Assembly: GCF_004324755.1 (NCBI RefSeq)
Contig: NZ_SDMQ01000009.1
Coordinates: forward strand, 93,938 to 157,937
Source of the DNA: Propioniciclava sinopodophylli
GTDB lineage: Bacteria; Actinomycetota; Actinomycetes; Propionibacteriales; Propionibacteriaceae
Length of the DNA stretch: 64,000 nt
Direction: 5' to 3'
A model generated the notes under the pieces. It did no database searches. It was not told where the DNA came from and saw only the letters and a list, made by a program, of their open reading frames with translations. Of this stretch, positions 27,177 to 34,943 are shown piece by piece (within the stretch, counting starts at the first letter, position 1; the number at the start of each line of letters is the position of its first letter). Position numbers and translations under genes: made by a program.

Positions 27177-29635
27177 CGGGCCGCCGCTGGGTCGGAGGCT
27201 TGGGTCCCGTCCTCCTCCTGGGCGTGGGCAGGGTGCAGACGCAGTTCGGTGGCGTAACGGTCCCGGACCTCGGGCCACCTCCAGCGGACCAGCTCCTCCG
27301 TCCTGCCCCACAGCAGCTCTTCGAGGGTGGGGTAGATGTTGTACTCCCAGATGCGCTGGAGTGCCTGCTCGGAGAGGTCCTCCTTCATGAAATGACTCGG
27401 GCCTATGACGAGGTGGTCGCCCACTTCGACCCGAAGTTCATCGTTGATCGCGTCGAGCATGTCCGCGACGGCCGTGCTGCGGCTGTGGTCGGTGAGCCAG
27501 CGGCGAAGTAGGCCCTTCATGGCGCCCAGGTGCGGGAAGAACGGGATGAAGTGAAAACGCCGGCGCAGGGCGGCGTCCACCAAGGCCACCGACCGGTCAG
27601 CGGTGTTCATCGTGGCGATGAAGAACAAGTTCGGGGGAAGGATGAACTTCTCCTGCGGGCGATACAAGGTGGCGACAGACACGTCGCGGTACTCCAGGAG
27701 GAACAACAGCTCACCGAACACCTTGGGCAGGTTGGCCCGGTTGAGCTCGTCGATGACCATGACGTGGGGCCGGTCGGGGTCATCGATTGCGGCCTTGGCA
27801 AGGAGTGACAGCGGTCCCCGTCGCAACTCGTAGGCGACTGTGCCGCCGTCAAGGGTGGGGCGCAGACCCTCGAAGAAGTCCTCGTAGGTCGTTGCCGGGT
27901 GGAACTGCACCACGGTCGTCCGTGCAGGGTCCTCCTCGACCAGGGCAGCCGCCAGCCGCTTGGCCAGGTAAGTCTTGCCGGTTCCCGGGGGGCAGTAGAG
28001 GACCACTTGGCCCTTGTCCTCCAGGAGGGTGACGATCTCGTCGAGGACCGTTCGATCCACGTGGAGGTCCTCGGCGGCCTCGGCGATGAAGTCGCGGGTC
28101 AGGACAGGCTCGGGGTCGTCCTCCGCTTCGGTCGGCTCGGGCTCGTCGTCAGGGTCAACCAGAACGCCGTCCTGGAACGCCAGGAACAGTTGCCACTCCT
28201 TCTCGGTCCACGCCTCGGGGCGCTTGTCCAGGGACGTGAGGGTCCACAGGGCGCCCTGCGCGTCCAGCCGGTCACGCAGGGGTTGCTCCCAACCTGCCGA
28301 GTCGCGGACGAGTTCGTCGAAGAACGCGTAGGCGCGCGTGACGAAGCCGCCCGGCGTGGCGCTCTGGGGCTCGTTGCCCCAGCCCGCGAGTCGCCAAGCC
28401 TTCCGGGTCTTCTCGACCTTCACGGGCGGGTGGACTTCGGGATCGTCGGCCATCAACAGCACTGACGCCAGCTTCACGGCGGGCCCCATCGTGGTGAGCC
28501 CCGCGGGACGGATCAAGGAGGCGAATTGGTCGACGCGCTCACTCTCTGAACGGGAGTCATTCCCCCACAGGGACTCCACCGCTCGGCGGGCATCCTCGGG
28601 GTTCGCCTTCGCCCACGCATCGAAGGTGGCGCGGGACCGCCACCCCATCAGGTTGTTGTTGGGGTCGAACAACCCCTTCCTCAGGGACTCGTACCACTCG
28701 ACCACCCCGACCGGGTCGTTGTGCCGCCTGGCCTTGAGTTGGCGCGAGAAGTCCAGCTTGTAGTTCCGCTCCTCGGCGTCGAGGTCCATGGTCGTCCAGA
28801 TGCGCTGGACCCACCGCACCACGCTCGTCCACGCCCTGTCCTTGTTCCACAGGTGCGGCAGGGGGTCGGTTTCGGCCGCGTAGTAGTCGAAGCATGGGCC
28901 GTAGGTTGAACTCAGCGCCTGCCTGATCTGCAGGAGGGCGCGGTCCATGTCTGTTTCGTCGCGTACGTGCCCGTTGAACCGGCTGAGGATCAGCTGCTTG
29001 TGCCGAGGCGAAACCGTGTGTTCGAAGGTGTCCGGGAACAGGAGATGGAGGAGCCCGAGCTTGGCCGCGTCGGCGGAGGAGTCGGGGGTGGCCACCACGA
29101 CATCGCGGAACTGGAAGGGGTCGCGCAACAGCTCGGCGTAGCGGTCCGGGCTCTGGGACTTGAGCGCCATCGCGACGTGGACCAGGCAGGTGAGCTGGAC
29201 GTCCCGTCGCGTGTTCGCCCACTGGCCGGGATGGGCGATACCGGGGCTCAGGGAGGCGTCGACCTCGGCGGGGATGGTCGGGCGATCAGGGTGCCAGGAG
29301 AGGATCGCATTGAGGTCGGCTCGCTTCTTCGGGGCAGAGATCGCGCCTTCCCAGACCCACCAGAAGAAGAGAAGGTGGAGCTCTGCCATCAACTGGATCG
29401 CGGCGGGGGAGGCGTCGCTCAACTGCTCGTGGAGCTTGGCGAGGAACTTCTTGTCCCCGGTCTCGTCGGGCCTCTCGACGAACTTCACCTGGAGCTCGTC
29501 GAAGTTCTGCACCGTCCAGATCCGAGATCCTGGAGTGAGGATTGAGTCACCGTTGGGCAGGACATCAGTGGCCCAGCGCCAGGCGAGCCGGTAGATGCGG
29601 TCCATGGCCTCCTGCTCACCCTCGGTGCTTCTCAT
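27173..29635 (-). CDS. mcrB: McrB-like AAA+ GTPase/ATPase subunit
   Basis: Motor subunit of McrBC restriction, which translocates DNA and activates McrC. The 820-residue protein has a long N-terminal half (1-510) of unknown specificity, expected to read modified DNA, and a C-terminal AAA+ domain. Walker A is CPPGTGKT (548-555), Walker B VMVIDELNRAN (625-635), and the McrB signature MNTADRS lies at 676-682. It overlaps the upstream gene (29632-30366) and mcrC by 4 bp each, so all three are co-translated. Confidence 0.9.
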   Translation of the reverse strand: MRSTEGEQEAMDRIYRLAWRWATDVLPNGDSILTPGSRIWTVQNFDELQVKFVERPDETGDKKFLAKLHEQLSDASPAAIQLMAELHLLFFWWVWEGAISAPKKRADLNAILSWHPDRPTIPAEVDASLSPGIAHPGQWANTRRDVQLTCLVHVAMALKSQSPDRYAELLRDPFQFRDVVVATPDSSADAAKLGLLHLLFPDTFEHTVSPRHKQLILSRFNGHVRDETDMDRALLQIRQALSSTYGPCFDYYAAETDPLPHLWNKDRAWTSVVRWVQRIWTTMDLDAEERNYKLDFSRQLKARRHNDPVGVVEWYESLRKGLFDPNNNLMGWRSRATFDAWAKANPEDARRAVESLWGNDSRSESERVDQFASLIRPAGLTTMGPAVKLASVLLMADDPEVHPPVKVEKTRKAWRLAGWGNEPQSATPGGFVTRAYAFFDELVRDSAGWEQPLRDRLDAQGALWTLTSLDKRPEAWTEKEWQLFLAFQDGVLVDPDDEPEPTEAEDDPEPVLTRDFIAEAAEDLHVDRTVLDEIVTLLEDKGQVVLYCPPGTGKTYLAKRLAAALVEEDPARTTVVQFHPATTYEDFFEGLRPTLDGGTVAYELRRGPLSLLAKAAIDDPDRPHVMVIDELNRANLPKVFGELLFLLEYRDVSVATLYRPQEKFILPPNLFFIATMNTADRSVALVDAALRRRFHFIPFFPHLGAMKGLLRRWLTDHSRSTAVADMLDAINDELRVEVGDHLVIGPSHFMKEDLSEQALQRIWEYNIYPTLEELLWGRTEELVRWRWPEVRDRYATELRLHPAHAQEEDGTQASDPAAAR

Positions 29636-30366
29636 GGTGTCGATTCCCTTCCCGCTGGAGACGCATCCTCGTCGGGATCATCCAGTGCGTGCAACAGCTC
29701 CAACAGATCCTTCAGATCGTCCCATCGCCTCTCCCGTACCGCATGCGCTTCGGTCACGAGGTCAATGCAGTGCGATGTCGAGTAGTACGTGGGCCCCTTG
29801 CGCATGAGCCGCAGGTTCAGGGTCATCATCGCTTCCTGCACCACTTGCTCGGTGAGGATCGCCAGCGCCAGGGGCAACGGTGCGACAAGTTGGAACCGGT
29901 CGCCGCCCCCTGGCTTCCAGTAGTGATCTGTCACCATGAAGGCGCCTCCGAAGGTGTCCCGCCAGCCGGGCCCCCACTCTCGCTCGAGCGGGCTCTTGGC
30001 GAGATGGAAGTAAGCGATCAGCAGGCCGCCGTCGTCTCTCAAGGTCAGTACTTCCTGCATGTTGATGTTGACGCGTGAGCACACCCCCGGCTGAGGGAGG
30101 CAAGACATCGACCAGAAGGTGAGTTCCGTTCGGTTGGGGAAGGGGATCGCCATGGTCAGATACAGGCCGAGGATCCACAGGGCGTCCTCTGCGTTTGGCT
30201 GCTTCATGAACGTGGTGAAGCGGCGCCTGAACCGGCGACGGAGATCCTCGTCCACTGGGCGCGGGTCAGGATCGGATCCAACCTCTTCCCACACCGTCAG
30301 CCAGTGCTCCTGCTCCTCCGGGGTGACCAACTTGTCGAACTGGCGCTCGCCATGGACGACGCTCAT
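29632..30366 (-). CDS. Uncharacterised first gene of McrBC operon
   Basis: A 244-residue protein with no family I recognise. It is translationally coupled to mcrB (ATGA overlap) and so is likely part of the same system. The ATG at 30366 (MSVVHGERQFDKLV) is taken as start; a more distal in-frame extension is possible but runs over the opposite DUF2075 remnant. The protein is mixed in composition, with an Arg/Phe-rich helix (LRRRFRRRFTTFM, about 42-54), no signal peptide and no clear membrane helix. It could be a specificity or regulatory partner of McrBC. Confidence 0.65.
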   Translation of the reverse strand: MSVVHGERQFDKLVTPEEQEHWLTVWEEVGSDPDPRPVDEDLRRRFRRRFTTFMKQPNAEDALWILGLYLTMAIPFPNRTELTFWSMSCLPQPGVCSRVNINMQEVLTLRDDGGLLIAYFHLAKSPLEREWGPGWRDTFGGAFMVTDHYWKPGGGDRFQLVAPLPLALAILTEQVVQEAMMTLNLRLMRKGPTYYSTSHCIDLVTEAHAVRERRWDDLKDLLELLHALDDPDEDASPAGRESTP

Positions 30367-30408
30367 CTCGGCCAAATTTCTGAGGCGCAGCCCCTTTGAC
30401 TCAAGAGT

Positions 30409-30990
30409 ATGGATGCAGTGGCGCTCCTCGTCCGCGATGCTCTGGGTTCCTTCGACGGGTACGACCTGCGCTTCTTCGATGACCCGGCGGACATGCGCGC
30501 TGAGCTGTTGCGTTTGGACGCCGAGGTCGGGCTCGCTCGGCTGGTCGCCGGTTTCGCGTGGCCTTGGGTGAGCAAGTCCGACAAGGGCGCGTTCGACATC
30601 ACCGTCGACAGGTTGGCGCTGCGCTGGAACGCCACCGACAAGGACTGGATCAACGCGCCCGGGTCCGTGCTCGAGGTCGGCTCCATCCACACCGTGCAGG
30701 GCTATGACCTCAACTACGCGGGCGTCATCATCGGGCCGGACCTCCGCTACGACGAGGCGTCCGCACGCATCGTGGTCGACCGTGCGAACTACCACGACAA
30801 GAAGGGCAAGGAGAACAACCCCAAGCTGGGGCGCCAGGTCACCGACGACGACCTGTTGACGTACATCACGAACATCTATGCCGTCCTGCTCACGCGCGGC
30901 ATGCGGGGCACCTTCGTGTACGTCTGCGATCCCGCTCTGCGGGAGCATCTCCGTCCGTTCTTCAGCGCGAACTCGGGCAAGGCTGGATAG
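30409..30990 (+). pseudogene. C-terminal remnant of a DUF2075 DNA/RNA helicase
   Basis: About 194 codons that match the C-terminal end of DUF2075-type helicases: the EVGLARLVAGFAWPW and GSIHTVQGYDLNYAGVIIGPDLRY motifs and the ending YAVLLTRGMRGTFVYVCDPALRE. Intact members are about 600 residues and carry the Walker motifs, which are missing here. The upstream ~40 bases are not similar, so the gene was cut at about 30420. It cannot be functional alone. Confidence 0.75.
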
Positions 30991-31043
30991 GCCGGCGGCG
31001 GCCGCACCGAGTTCCCTGGGCGCACAATGGGCATCTGGGGTCC

Positions 31044-31062
31044 CGCCTGCCACCGGCAGGCG
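31044..31062. terminator. Bidirectional hairpin between convergent genes
   Basis: CGCCTGCC-ACC-GGCAGGCG forms a perfect 8-bp stem with a 3-nt loop between the DUF2075 remnant and the convergent small gene. No T run follows, as is usual for intrinsic terminators in high-GC actinobacteria. Confidence 0.55.
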
Positions 31063-31065
31063 ACC

Positions 31066-31479
31066 CTACGACGGATGGGACGTCCCGTCCGCGGCCTGCA
31101 GCAACTGAGCGAGAACGTCGTCGACCTGCTTGGAGATCCCCTTGAGCTGCCGTGACCGCTCGCGTCCGGTGTAGGCACCCATGACCAAGGAGCGCTTCTT
31201 CTCCAACCCGCTCAGCTGCGCACGCAGGGAGTCGCGCTGGGCGTACCCGACATCACCCGGCTCCAACATGTCAACGTGGGCACGAACGGCGGCGATCTTG
31301 GCAGCGAGCCGCGCGTCGGCCGTCCGCGGCTTTGTGGCGGCCGCGAGTCGCTCCAGCAACTGCTTCGCCTGCTCGGCGCGTGCCGGATCCTGCAGAAGCT
31401 CCATCACCTTCGGCGTGATGATCGTGGCGAGGGTGGCCAGCAGGGCCTTGCCCTTCGACACATCCGGCAGCTTCACCAT
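31066..31479 (-). CDS. Small helical protein of unknown function
   Basis: A 137-residue protein with a good start: AAGGAGG lies 6 nt before the ATG at 31479. The sequence is rich in Ala, Lys, Leu and Arg and is predicted largely helical, with a likely coiled-coil region around 40-100 (AEQAKQLLERLAAATKPRTA, AQRDSLRAQLSGLEKKRSLV). No catalytic motif is visible and I do not recognise the family. Its position between the McrBC operon and fic suggests an accessory gene of the island. Confidence 0.65.
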   Translation of the reverse strand: MVKLPDVSKGKALLATLATIITPKVMELLQDPARAEQAKQLLERLAAATKPRTADARLAAKIAAVRAHVDMLEPGDVGYAQRDSLRAQLSGLEKKRSLVMGAYTGRERSRQLKGISKQVDDVLAQLLQAADGTSHPS

Positions 31480-31503
31480 GCGGGACCTCCTTGGCTGGGT
31501 CGG

Positions 31504-31526
31504 GCGTCAGCGCGATGCTACGCGGT
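31504..31526. repeat. Left copy of direct repeat flanking fic-jetABCD
   Basis: This 23-bp segment (starting GCGTCAGCG) matches 39505-39527 in 21 of 23 bases in the same orientation. It lies directly after the fic stop codon. On the minus strand both copies read as RVASR followed by a stop. It could be an attachment-site-like or recombination scar of an inserted Fic-Wadjet module. Confidence 0.45.
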
Positions 31527-32680
31527 CACCAAGCCTGACGGCGGCCCATGAGCACGGCGAGGCGGTCGTAGCACGAGGTGATCTCCTCGGCCACCCAGAC
31601 CTGGTTGCGGCGTCCGACGGATGCCTTGACCAGAATGCCCGCATCCACGAGCGCGGCGATGGCATTGCGTGTCGCCGCCGCGGACACGCCGTTGCGCGTG
31701 GCGGCAAGTTCGGCCGTGACCGCGGGATGGCCGACGAGTTGGTCGGCGATGCGCCACGCGACCGAGTCGCGCCGTGCAGCGAGCCGCTCTTCCCATGTCC
31801 CCCTGATGTCTCGGAGCTCGGCAAGAAGTTCACGACCGACGGCAGCGGCGTCGAGCGCAGCTCGCGCGAACTCGCCCACGATCGGTAAGGGGTCACCGCT
31901 TCGGTACGCGGTGAGCGCGCGTACGTAGCCGGCCGTGTCTGCGAGTAGTCCTGCGGAGATCGGCACGGTCACGTGGCTGGTGAGGCGTCGCTGGCGCAGG
32001 TAGCTGTGCACGATCGCTCGACCCACCCGCCCGTTCCCGTCGACGAAGGGGTGGATCGTTTCGAACTGGGCATGGCCCACGGCCACGTGGGCGAGGGGGA
32101 GGCGGGCGTCCTGGGTCAGGAACTGCCACAGGTCGGTCAGGTTCGCCTGGACGCGATCGTGGTGGGGCGGAACGAAGGCGGCGCCGATCGGGCTTGACCC
32201 GGACGTTCCGATCCAGACCTGTTCGTGACGGACGCCGACGTGCAACCCGGTCTCGCCGAGGAGGTCGCGCTGCATGGCCACGACGGTCTCGGTGCTGAAC
32301 TCCCCAGTGGTGACGGCGCTTTCCATGGCGGCGACGTTGGCGCGGACGAGCCGCGCGTTGACACTCTTCGACTCGCCGAGTTCGGCGAGCGCGAGTTGCT
32401 TGGCCGATGCCGTGAGGTGCTCGATCTGTGACGACGACGACGCCTCCGAACGCAGGAGGACGGTGTCGATGGTGCCCAATTCGAGGGGTCCGAACTGCTC
32501 GGTCATCTCCGCGTCGAACGCGGTGATCGACTGTTGCGCGGCGCCGACGCGGGCGGCCGTCCCGGGGTCGAGCGAGGACTCGACCTCCAATCCAGCGATG
32601 GCAGGGACGACGGCGGCCTCGTACGTACGCCACGAGTCGCGCCAATCCAAAGTTTCAACCCCCACGCTTGGCCAGCCCAT
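31526..32680 (-). CDS. Fic family protein (predicted AMPylase)
   Basis: Fic-domain enzyme of 384 residues expected to transfer AMP or a similar group to target proteins. The catalytic motif HPFVDGNGRVGR is intact at 210-221. A stretch resembling the inhibitory helix motif (SSSSQIEH, 81-88) lies in the N-terminal domain, but the residue after Glu87 is His rather than Gly/Asn. The C-terminal ~90 residues look like a winged helix-turn-helix (AVTAELAATRNGVSAAATRN), so it may also bind DNA. ATG 32680 is chosen as start. It is divergent from jetA across 170 bp. Confidence 0.9.
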   Translation of the reverse strand: MGWPSVGVETLDWRDSWRTYEAAVVPAIAGLEVESSLDPGTAARVGAAQQSITAFDAEMTEQFGPLELGTIDTVLLRSEASSSSQIEHLTASAKQLALAELGESKSVNARLVRANVAAMESAVTTGEFSTETVVAMQRDLLGETGLHVGVRHEQVWIGTSGSSPIGAAFVPPHHDRVQANLTDLWQFLTQDARLPLAHVAVGHAQFETIHPFVDGNGRVGRAIVHSYLRQRRLTSHVTVPISAGLLADTAGYVRALTAYRSGDPLPIVGEFARAALDAAAVGRELLAELRDIRGTWEERLAARRDSVAWRIADQLVGHPAVTAELAATRNGVSAAATRNAIAALVDAGILVKASVGRRNQVWVAEEITSCYDRLAVLMGRRQAW

Positions 32681-32717
32681 ACCCCTCAGATCCTTTCGCA
32701 GATCGATCCATACGCAA

Positions 32718-32733
32718 GGATACGCGGTTATCC
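32718..32733. promoter_or_regulatory. Inverted repeat in fic-jetA control region
   Basis: GGATA-cgcggt-TATCC is an inverted repeat with a 6-nt spacer in the fic/jetA intergenic region, overlapped by repeated ATACGC units (32710-32715 and 32720-32725). It is a candidate operator for the HTH-like end of Fic or another island regulator. No binding evidence is available. Confidence 0.4.
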
Positions 32734-32838
32734 GTTTCCATGGCAGCCCGAGGCGAAACTGTCGGCGTGAACCCGCGAACACTCCGAGCTGCCGCTGACC
32801 TGGCAGGGGACTTCACCGGCGCGCACGGCGTCCGCCCC

Positions 32839-32850
32839 TACACTGCCCCC
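32839..32850 (+). promoter_or_regulatory. Leaderless -10 promoter of jetABCD
   Basis: TACACT at 32839-32844 fits TANNNT and is 6 nt before the ATG of jetA at 32851. There is no Shine-Dalgarno before this ATG, so a leaderless mRNA is predicted and supports this start. Confidence 0.45.
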
Positions 32851-34311
32851 ATGGCCGGACGAACGGGGAGCGCGGTCACGGCGCAGAGGGCCAGCCAGTC
32901 CGCCGGACTCAAGTTGCTGCGCGCCGACCTCATGCCGGCGATGGTCGCGATCTTCTCGGGCCGCTTCGCCGACCACCGCATCCTCACCTACGCCGAGTTC
33001 GTCGCGGGCGTCGCCGACGACCTCGACGAGCTGCGCGACGCGGGCTTCGCTCTCCCGCAGACCGCCCAGCAGTACGTTGCCGCGTGGATCCGCGACGGCA
33101 TCCTCATCCGGCGTCCGACCGAGAGCCGCGAGGAGACCGTCGAGCTCTCCCGGGACGCCGCCGACGCAGTCCGGTTCGTCACGGCGGTCGAACAACCGCA
33201 GTCGGCGGTCACGTCGTCGCGGCTGAGCAATCTCGCAGACCTCCTCTCCGGGCTCGCGCGCGACTCCGACCCCGAGCCCACGAGCCGCCTCGACTCGCTG
33301 CGCGCCGAGCGCGACCGCCTCGACGCCGAGATCGCCCGCGTCGAGTCCGGCGAGTTCGAGCCCATGAGCGACATCGAGGCGACCGAACGCCTCCGCGAGA
33401 TCCTGCGCCTGGCGGGCGAGGTGCCCGGCGACTTCGCCAAGGTCGCCGACGACCTCGACCGCCTCAACCAAGGCCTGCGCGAGCAGATCATCACCAACGA
33501 CGGGTCGCGCGGGTCCGTGCTCGCGCGGGTGTTCGCCGGCGTCGACGTCATCGAGGAGTCGGACGCCGGCCGCACCTTCGCCGCCTTCCACCGCCTGCTG
33601 CTCGACCCGGCCCTCACCGATGCGTTCGACGAGGCCGTGGACGCCGTCCTGCAGCGCTCGTTCACCCAAGCCCTCGCGGGGTCGGACGCCGCTTTCCTGC
33701 GGCAGTTCCTCACCACCTTGCAGCAGGAGAGCGCCCAGGTGCGCCAGACCCTGACGAGCTTTTCCCGCAGCCTGCGCCGCTTCGTCGAGACCCAGGAGTA
33801 TCGCGAGCACAAGCGCCTCGCGGACGCCCTTGAGCGCGCCGAGCAGGCCGCCTACGCAGCACTGCAGCGCCTCTCGCCGATCAAGGAGGTCGGGCGCAGC
33901 CTCGACCTCACGTCCGTGCCGATCTCGTCCATCGGAGCGTGGGCGCTGCACAACCCCGCGGACCTCCGCACCCAGACCGAGGTGGTCGAGCACCCCACCA
34001 CGCCGCTGGACATCGAACACCTCCGGGCGCTCGTCCGCCTCACGGAGATCGACTTCCCCGAGCTGCAGCGCCACATCGCGGCCACGCTGGCCGACACACC
34101 GACGGCGACGGCCGGCGAGGTGTTGGCCCGGTTCCCGGCGACGCAGGGGTTGGCGTCCATCGTCGGCATGTTGCTCCTGGCTACGGACCATGCCATCGCC
34201 ACACCCGAGCACGAGACGTGGTCGTGGACGTCGCCGAGTGGCCGCACGAAGAATGTCAGTGCGCCCCGCTACGTTTTCAGTCAGGTACCCCAGCACTGGA
34301 GTGAAGCATGA
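32851..34311 (+). CDS. jetA: Wadjet JetA (DUF3375)
   Basis: Kleisin-like subunit (MukF-type) of a type I Wadjet system, which recognises and cuts circular plasmid DNA. The 486-residue protein fits the DUF3375 length, with the N-terminal SAGLKLLRADLMPAMVAIFS and a long helical middle. The ATG at 32851 is preferred to more upstream in-frame codons because the DUF3375 N-terminus begins there and a leaderless promoter fits. It overlaps jetB by 4 bp. Confidence 0.9.
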   Translation: MAGRTGSAVTAQRASQSAGLKLLRADLMPAMVAIFSGRFADHRILTYAEFVAGVADDLDELRDAGFALPQTAQQYVAAWIRDGILIRRPTESREETVELSRDAADAVRFVTAVEQPQSAVTSSRLSNLADLLSGLARDSDPEPTSRLDSLRAERDRLDAEIARVESGEFEPMSDIEATERLREILRLAGEVPGDFAKVADDLDRLNQGLREQIITNDGSRGSVLARVFAGVDVIEESDAGRTFAAFHRLLLDPALTDAFDEAVDAVLQRSFTQALAGSDAAFLRQFLTTLQQESAQVRQTLTSFSRSLRRFVETQEYREHKRLADALERAEQAAYAALQRLSPIKEVGRSLDLTSVPISSIGAWALHNPADLRTQTEVVEHPTTPLDIEHLRALVRLTEIDFPELQRHIAATLADTPTATAGEVLARFPATQGLASIVGMLLLATDHAIATPEHETWSWTSPSGRTKNVSAPRYVFSQVPQHWSEA

Positions 34312-34943
34312 CGATGCAGCCCGTCCCGCGTCGCGCGGCCGACACCCCCGACGAGTTCGACGACGTCGTGGCCGACGAGGTCGTCGACCACGGTGAGCTG
34401 TCCCCGGCCACCCGGCGCGTGCTGCTGCAGTTGATCCGGGGGCCGTACCTGCGCGGCTCCGAGGGGGAGGGCCGGCTGTGGTCGGCGTTGGTTCGCGATG
34501 AGCAGCTGGTCCGCGCCCGGTTGGCCGACCTGTACCTCGACCTGGTCGTCGACACCGACGCCGGCATCGCCTTCGTCCGCAACCTCGCGGTCGAGGACGC
34601 CCCCCGCGTGGTCCGCAGCCACCCGCTGACGTTGCTCGACACGGCACTGGTCCTGTTCCTGCGCCGGCGCCTGCTCGCCGGGCAGGGCACCGCAGCGCGT
34701 ACGTTCGTGGGCCGCGACGAGATCGAAGACCAGCTGCGCAGCTACCGCCCGGCCGAGTTGAGCGACAAGAAGGGGTTCGACGACCGCATCGGCGCGTCGA
34801 TCAACAAGATGAAGAAGAACTCCGTGCTGCTCCCGACCGACGACGAGGAGCGGTGGGAGATCTCGCCGATCCTCGCGTTGGTGTTCGGCGCCGACGAGGT
34901 GGCCGTCATCACCCACGACCTGGCGCGGTTGGTGGAGGCGTGA
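34308..34943 (+). CDS. jetB: Wadjet JetB (DUF4194)
   Basis: KITE-like (MukE-type) subunit of the Wadjet complex that binds the kleisin JetA, 211 residues. It shows the DUF4194 pattern of an N-terminal LLQLIRGPYLRGSEGEGRLWSAL segment, LTLLDTALVLFLRRRLLAGQG, and a C-terminal FDDRIGASINKMKKNSVLLP winged helix. Its start overlaps jetA, and its stop shares one base with the jetC ATG. Confidence 0.9.
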   Translation: MTMQPVPRRAADTPDEFDDVVADEVVDHGELSPATRRVLLQLIRGPYLRGSEGEGRLWSALVRDEQLVRARLADLYLDLVVDTDAGIAFVRNLAVEDAPRVVRSHPLTLLDTALVLFLRRRLLAGQGTAARTFVGRDEIEDQLRSYRPAELSDKKGFDDRIGASINKMKKNSVLLPTDDEERWEISPILALVFGADEVAVITHDLARLVEA

